Assembly: GCA_035267045.1 (NCBI GenBank)
Contig: DATFMH010000106.1
Location: forward strand, 1 to 9,166
Direction: 5' to 3'
Source: DATFMH01 sp035267045
Lineage (GTDB): Bacteria > Bacteroidota > Rhodothermia > Balneolales > DATFMH01
Length of the DNA stretch: 9,166 nt
The position numbers were made by a program, and so were the translations under genes. Below are positions 6,997 through 9,166 of the stretch, piece after piece (within the stretch, counting starts at the first letter, position 1; each line of letters opens with the position of its first letter). The notes beneath the pieces are model-generated. The model was not told where the DNA came from. It worked only from the letters and a program-made list of their open reading frames with translations, and searched no databases.

Positions 6997-7329
6997 ATGA
7001 AAGCCAATAGTTGGATTATTGGAATAGTTGGTTTATGGATCGTTTTAAGTGCATTGATAGGTTTTACACCATTATTTATAATATGGAGTAACATCATTGC
7101 CGGTGCTATAATTGCTATTGCCGGATTCACTTTCATTAAAGAGAAACCCGAATTTGGATGGGTTGCCGGCATATTAGGAATTTGGATATTCATATCCGCA
7201 TTTATCCCCGGCTTACATACTGCACCGGGCTTATTATGGAACGGAATATTAGCAGGAGCCATCTCCGCTATTGACGGCTTCATTTCACTTGGTGGTAAAA
7301 CAAGCGGTCAACAGCAACCGGCTCATTGA
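6997..7329 (+). CDS. small SPW-repeat family membrane protein
   Basis: A 110-residue integral membrane protein made of two similar halves, each with two hydrophobic helices: SWIIGIVGLWIVLSALIGF and IIWSNIIAGAIIAIAGF (residues 5-44), then GWVAGILGIWIFISAFIPG and LLWNGILAGAISAIDGF (54-95). Each half follows the SPW repeat pattern (PF03779): 'G(I/V)xGxWIxxSA' and 'WxNxIxGAIxAIxGF'. The Ser-Pro-Trp itself is changed to Ser-Ala-Leu and Ser-Ala-Phe. The short tail GGKTSGQQQPAH is polar. It should sit in the inner membrane with four helices. The family's function is unknown; members often occur alone or in stress-linked loci. It has its own strong ribosome binding site and terminator, so it is a one-gene unit. 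Confidence 0.85.
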   Translation: MKANSWIIGIVGLWIVLSALIGFTPLFIIWSNIIAGAIIAIAGFTFIKEKPEFGWVAGILGIWIFISAFIPGLHTAPGLLWNGILAGAISAIDGFISLGGKTSGQQQPAH

Positions 7330-7356
7330 CATAAGTATTTATAAAGAAAATCAGAT

Positions 7357-7386
7357 AGCCTCCGTCGAAATACGGGGGCTTTTTTT
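7357..7386 (+). terminator. rho-independent terminator after the SPW gene
   Basis: AGCCTCCGT (7357-7365) pairs with ACGGGGGCT (7372-7380), nine pairs including one G-U, loop of six bases, followed by a run of T to 7386. It begins 27 bases after the SPW stop codon. Confidence 0.9.
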
Positions 7387-7430
7387 ATAGAACGCGGATA
7401 ACACGGATTATGCTGATTTTCGCGGATAAA
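7387..7430 (+). repeat. dispersed GCGGAT-type repeat, copy B
   Basis: Directly after the terminator T tract comes ATAGAACGCGGATAACACG, then GATTATGCTGATTTTCGCGG and ATAAA. GCGGAT occurs twice and the whole resembles the widespread intergenic 'CGCGGATTA' repeat. Copy A at 6020-6053 is its inverted, more decayed partner (26 of 34 positions). Confidence 0.6.
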
Positions 7431-7646
7431 GTTTAATTTGACCACGGACGACAGGAAGACCGGCCACCTTTGTTTCCAGACTTTCTTTCCTTCCAATTTA
7501 AAATAGCTGAAAGCTGTCAGCCCTTCATTGATCATTGCCAAATGTACTGTAGTGTAATTCACCTGATGTGTCTTCAAATATCCTCTATAGTCTGAAAAAA
7601 CGTATATGGTTACATTACTAATACCGATAATCTGCATACCAGTCAT
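7431..7646 (-). pseudogene. doubtful minus-strand ORF or decayed gene end
   Basis: A reading frame starts at ATG 7644-7646 and stays open to 7323, 107 codons. The first 70 or so residues (for instance SNVTIYVFSDYRGYLKTHQ, INEGLTAFSYFKLEGKKVW) have plausible codon use and amino-acid mix. The rest, from about 7430 down, runs through the dispersed repeat and then the SPW terminator, so it is unlikely to be coding; I give only the better part. It may be a gene whose 3' end was replaced by the repeat, or noise. I do not recognise the family, and there is no clear ribosome binding site. Confidence 0.25.
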
Positions 7647-7693
7647 ACCTGAAGAGTTGCAGATAATGGATATTAATTAAAAAGGAATCTGCT

Positions 7694-8203
7694 ATGGAAG
7701 TCAATGTATTACCCAAATATGATCAGAGCGACAATCCAACCGGATGTTGTCCAAGGTTTAAACCGGAAGGTTGGGATGGACAGGAATTGCATTTCCTGCA
7801 TAAACCCTTTGTAAAAGCCACGACGCGGAGTTTGTTCCATATTCCGGTAAATATGGGCCGTGTTTTCCAAAAAACATTTAAAGCTATAGAAAAAGCTGAT
7901 GCCGGTGATGAAGATCAGTTTGTTGTTCTAACCAATGATGTGTCACCATGGAAGAGTGAGCATTATTTCTCAGTGACAAAAGATGTTCCGGGGGAGGAAG
8001 TCGTTTATATGAGTGGAGAATATCTGACGAAAGTCTTTGAAGGGCCCTATAAAGATGCCCCCAAATGGTATAATGAAATGAAACATTATCTCCGTCAAAA
8101 AGGAAAAAAACCGGAAAATATTTATTTCTTCTATACCACATGTCCTAAGTGTGCCAAATACTACGGTAGGAATTATGTAGTAGGTTTTGGAAAAGCGGCA
8201 TAA
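7694..8203 (+). CDS. conserved cytosolic protein with CC and CPKC motifs, function unknown (homologues often labelled hydrolase)
   Basis: A 169-residue protein without signal peptide or membrane segment. I recognise the family by its strongly conserved blocks: NPTGCCPRFKPEGWDGQELHF (residues 14-34), FVKATTRSLFHIPVNMG (39-55), VFEGPYKDAPKWYNEM (114-129) and YFFYTTCPKCAKYYGRNYVV (144-163). Databases tend to call such proteins 'hydrolase', but no catalytic set is evident to me. Cys18, Cys19, Cys150 and Cys153 could bind a metal or take part in thiol chemistry; that is inference. The overall pattern of a strand-rich core with FEGPYKDAP could also fit a GyrI-like small-molecule-binding fold. The start is backed by AAGGA 7 bases upstream. 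It stands alone between a doubtful ORF and a weak hairpin. Confidence 0.8.
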   Translation: MEVNVLPKYDQSDNPTGCCPRFKPEGWDGQELHFLHKPFVKATTRSLFHIPVNMGRVFQKTFKAIEKADAGDEDQFVVLTNDVSPWKSEHYFSVTKDVPGEEVVYMSGEYLTKVFEGPYKDAPKWYNEMKHYLRQKGKKPENIYFFYTTCPKCAKYYGRNYVVGFGKAA

Positions 8204-8266
8204 TATGATGAAGTATTTAATTGATTAGAGTTCCTATATAACTTGATTGGTATAAGATATTTGAAG

Positions 8267-8295
8267 TAAAGGGTACCAAACAATTATACCCTTTA
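8267..8295. terminator. hairpin downstream of the 169-residue protein gene, weak terminator
   Basis: A perfect 9-bp inverted repeat, TAAAGGGTA (8267-8275) and TACCCTTTA (8287-8295), loop of 11 bases. It lies 63 bases after the stop codon. There is no T tract after it, only AT-rich sequence, so its role as terminator is uncertain. Confidence 0.4.
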
Positions 8296-8582
8296 ATATA
8301 ATACGTTATAATAATTCCCGCTTTTATTGTCTCGAATCGACTAAGATTATCATTTTTTCCCGCCAAATAGCGAAATAAATTCACTGATTCAATCAGGCAG
8401 GTTTTAACTTCACCAAGCTCTATACTTATCAAAGAAGATTATATCTGCAATTTCATGTTAGTTATATAAAAGAAGACATGAAAAGCTAAAAAGTTCATAT
8501 GAAATACTTGTATTAAGGTGGCAAATACTGTAACTTTGATGCTCTCAATAATCAAAAAGTCGGTTATTGGAAACAATAAGTC
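8296..8582. other. intergenic region before the tRNA gene, nothing distinct
   Basis: About 290 bases of AT-rich sequence with stops in all frames. It should carry the tRNA promoter. I found no convincing gene, repeat or consensus promoter. Confidence 0.4.
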
Positions 8583-8655
8583 GGGCCTGTAGCTCAGTGG
8601 TTAGAGCAGTCGACTCATAATCGATTGGTCGGGGGTTCAAATCCCTCCAGGCCCA
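8583..8655 (+). tRNA. tRNA with anticodon CAU, most likely tRNA-Ile2 (lysidine-modified, reads AUA)
   Basis: A complete 73-base cloverleaf. The acceptor GGGCCTG (8583-8589) pairs with CAGGCCC (8648-8654), discriminator A8655. The D stem is GCTC/GAGC, the anticodon stem GTCGA/TCGAT with loop CTCATAA and anticodon CAT at 8616-8618, and the T stem GGGGG/CCCTC with loop TTCAAAT. CCA is not encoded. A CAU anticodon fits Met, initiator Met or Ile2. G1-C72 excludes a classical initiator. The body AGCTCAGTGGTTAGAGCAG, then CGACTCATAATCG and TTGGTCG, is nearly the sequence of E. coli tRNA-Ile2 and differs more from E. coli elongator tRNA-Met; C4-G69 and C5-G68 agree with known TilS recognition. I therefore favour Ile2, although a simple anticodon reading would say Met. 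Confidence 0.92.
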
Positions 8656-8684
8656 CTTACAATCCAAATCGGTTTTGTCCTTTT

Positions 8685-8721
8685 AAATCCCCGTTTAATA
8701 GCTATAAACGGGGATTTTTTT
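8685..8721 (+). terminator. strong rho-independent terminator after the tRNA gene
   Basis: A perfect 13-bp stem, AAATCCCCGTTTA (8685-8697) and TAAACGGGGATTT (8705-8717), loop ATAGCTA, then T to 8721 (seven T in a row from 8715). It closes the single-tRNA unit 29 bases after the tRNA. Confidence 0.95.
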
Positions 8722-8765
8722 ATGTCTATACCCCTCTAAGCTAAAAATACCCGGAGTGATATTAA

Positions 8766-8895
8766 CTCGTGACGAGACTCTGTCTCGTCACGAACAAGTG
8801 GACACTCTGTTCACTCATCAAATCTTCAATTAAAAAATATGACGGAACGCAATGTATCAGGGAACTTTACGCTCCCGGAGGGACATAACGAGATA
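8766..8895. repeat. REP-like composite repeat, unit 1
   Basis: The unit opens with a perfect 12-bp hairpin, TCGTGACGAGAC (8767-8778) and GTCTCGTCACGA (8782-8793), loop TCT. A second hairpin, GTGGACA (8798-8804) with TGTTCAC (8808-8814), follows. After an AT-rich spacer comes a 22-base block (8874-8895) beginning CCCGGAGGG and ending ACGAGATA, identical to one in unit 2. The loop-side core ACTCTGT recurs in each hairpin while stems differ. No coding frame is evident. Confidence 0.7.
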
Positions 8896-8913
8896 CTAAA
8901 GTTGTTAAGTAGT

Positions 8914-9038
8914 TATCTCGTAACGAACCGTTGGACACTCTGTGTCCACTCAAAGGATATTTGGTTTTAAAACCGTAATTCAATTTATAAGAAATTTGAC
9001 GCGGGGTACATTACGACCCGGAGGGACATAACGAGATA
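8914..9038. repeat. REP-like composite repeat, unit 2
   Basis: The unit repeats the order of unit 1: TCTCGTAACGAAC at 8916-8928, a 7-bp hairpin TGGACAC (8932-8938) with GTGTCCA (8942-8948) and loop TCT, an AT-rich spacer, then TTACG and the same 22-base block at 9017-9038. The two copies of the block start 143 bases apart, and the GGACACTCTGT cores 133 bases apart. TATCTCGT at 8914-8921 also pairs with ACGAGATA at the end of unit 1 (8888-8895). Confidence 0.7.
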
Positions 9039-9101
9039 AACATTAAATGGTTTATGGGGTTCGGAATGCAGGCAAACGGGGCCGATAAACCAATGTCATA
9101 T

Positions 9102-9159
9102 CATGTCGATAATATCAATATTTATCGACATGTTTAACAAATATGTCGAAACCATCGAC
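9102..9159. repeat. pair of palindromes sharing TGTCGA at the right edge
   Basis: CATGTCGATAA (9102-9112) and TTATCGACATG (9122-9132) form a perfect 11-bp inverted repeat with a 9-base loop. Thirteen bases further, GTCGA (9145-9149) and TCGAC (9155-9159) form a smaller one. It could be an operator, a terminator-like element or the end of a mobile element beyond the window; there is no T tract. Confidence 0.55.
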
Positions 9160-9166
9160 CTATCAT

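Noticed and set aside
6948..7283. Minus-strand ORF of 111 codons opposite the SPW gene
   Set aside because: Lies fully over the SPW gene, which has a strong ribosome binding site and clear family pattern; the opposite frame is a by-product of its codon use.
7884..8141. Minus-strand ORF of 85 codons
   Set aside because: Contained within the conserved 169-residue gene on the plus strand; no independent support.
8217..8432. Minus-strand ORF of 71 codons after the 169-residue protein gene
   Set aside because: AT-rich, runs through the 9-bp hairpin at 8267-8295, no ribosome binding site or recognisable pattern.
8583..8655. Initiator tRNA-fMet
   Set aside because: G1-C72 is a proper pair and the anticodon stem lacks the three G-C pairs typical of initiators.
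8766..9038. CRISPR array
   Set aside because: Only two long units of about 130-145 bases, with hairpins and unequal spacers; no short regularly spaced direct repeats and no cas genes.

Overview
The window looks like chromosomal DNA of a member of the Bacteroidota, roughly 40% G+C. Four things point there: a SusC-type TonB plug domain ending in the usual GVILITTKG, a soluble HisKA_2 histidine kinase with several PAS domains, weak or absent Shine-Dalgarno sites before most genes, and a tRNA gene without an encoded CCA. A c-type cytochrome tail at the left edge suggests respiratory metabolism. Genus cannot be fixed from the sequence.

Layout. Position 2-157 is the end of a cytochrome c domain (+). 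It converges on a secreted SnoaL/DUF4440-like protein (-, 276-752). An AT-rich divergent gap leads to an orphan three-PAS HisKA_2 sensor kinase (+, 1138-2907). A gap holding a possible gene remnant on the minus strand and two operator-like palindromes precedes an OprO/P-like outer-membrane porin (+, 3159-4322), which ends at a perfect hairpin terminator. A soluble CapA-family protein (+, about 4681-5859) converges on a secreted plug-only SusC-like protein (-, 6096-6668). A small SPW-family membrane protein (+, 6997-7329) with a strong ribosome binding site and its own terminator follows. Then come a dispersed-repeat copy, a doubtful minus-strand ORF, a conserved 169-residue cysteine-containing cytosolic protein (+, 7694-8203), a tRNA with anticodon CAU that looks like tRNA-Ile2, its terminator, and a block of REP-like hairpins and repeats up to the right edge.

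The genes are mostly single transcription units, alternately oriented and separated by terminators, so there is no evident multi-gene pathway. The best leads are regulatory or structural: the paired palindromes before the porin, the stand-alone plug protein with a hairpin over its stop codon, two inverted copies of a dispersed repeat, and the composite hairpin array at 8766-9159. I found no reverse transcriptase, nuclease, toxin-antitoxin pair, CRISPR array or other defence system in this window.
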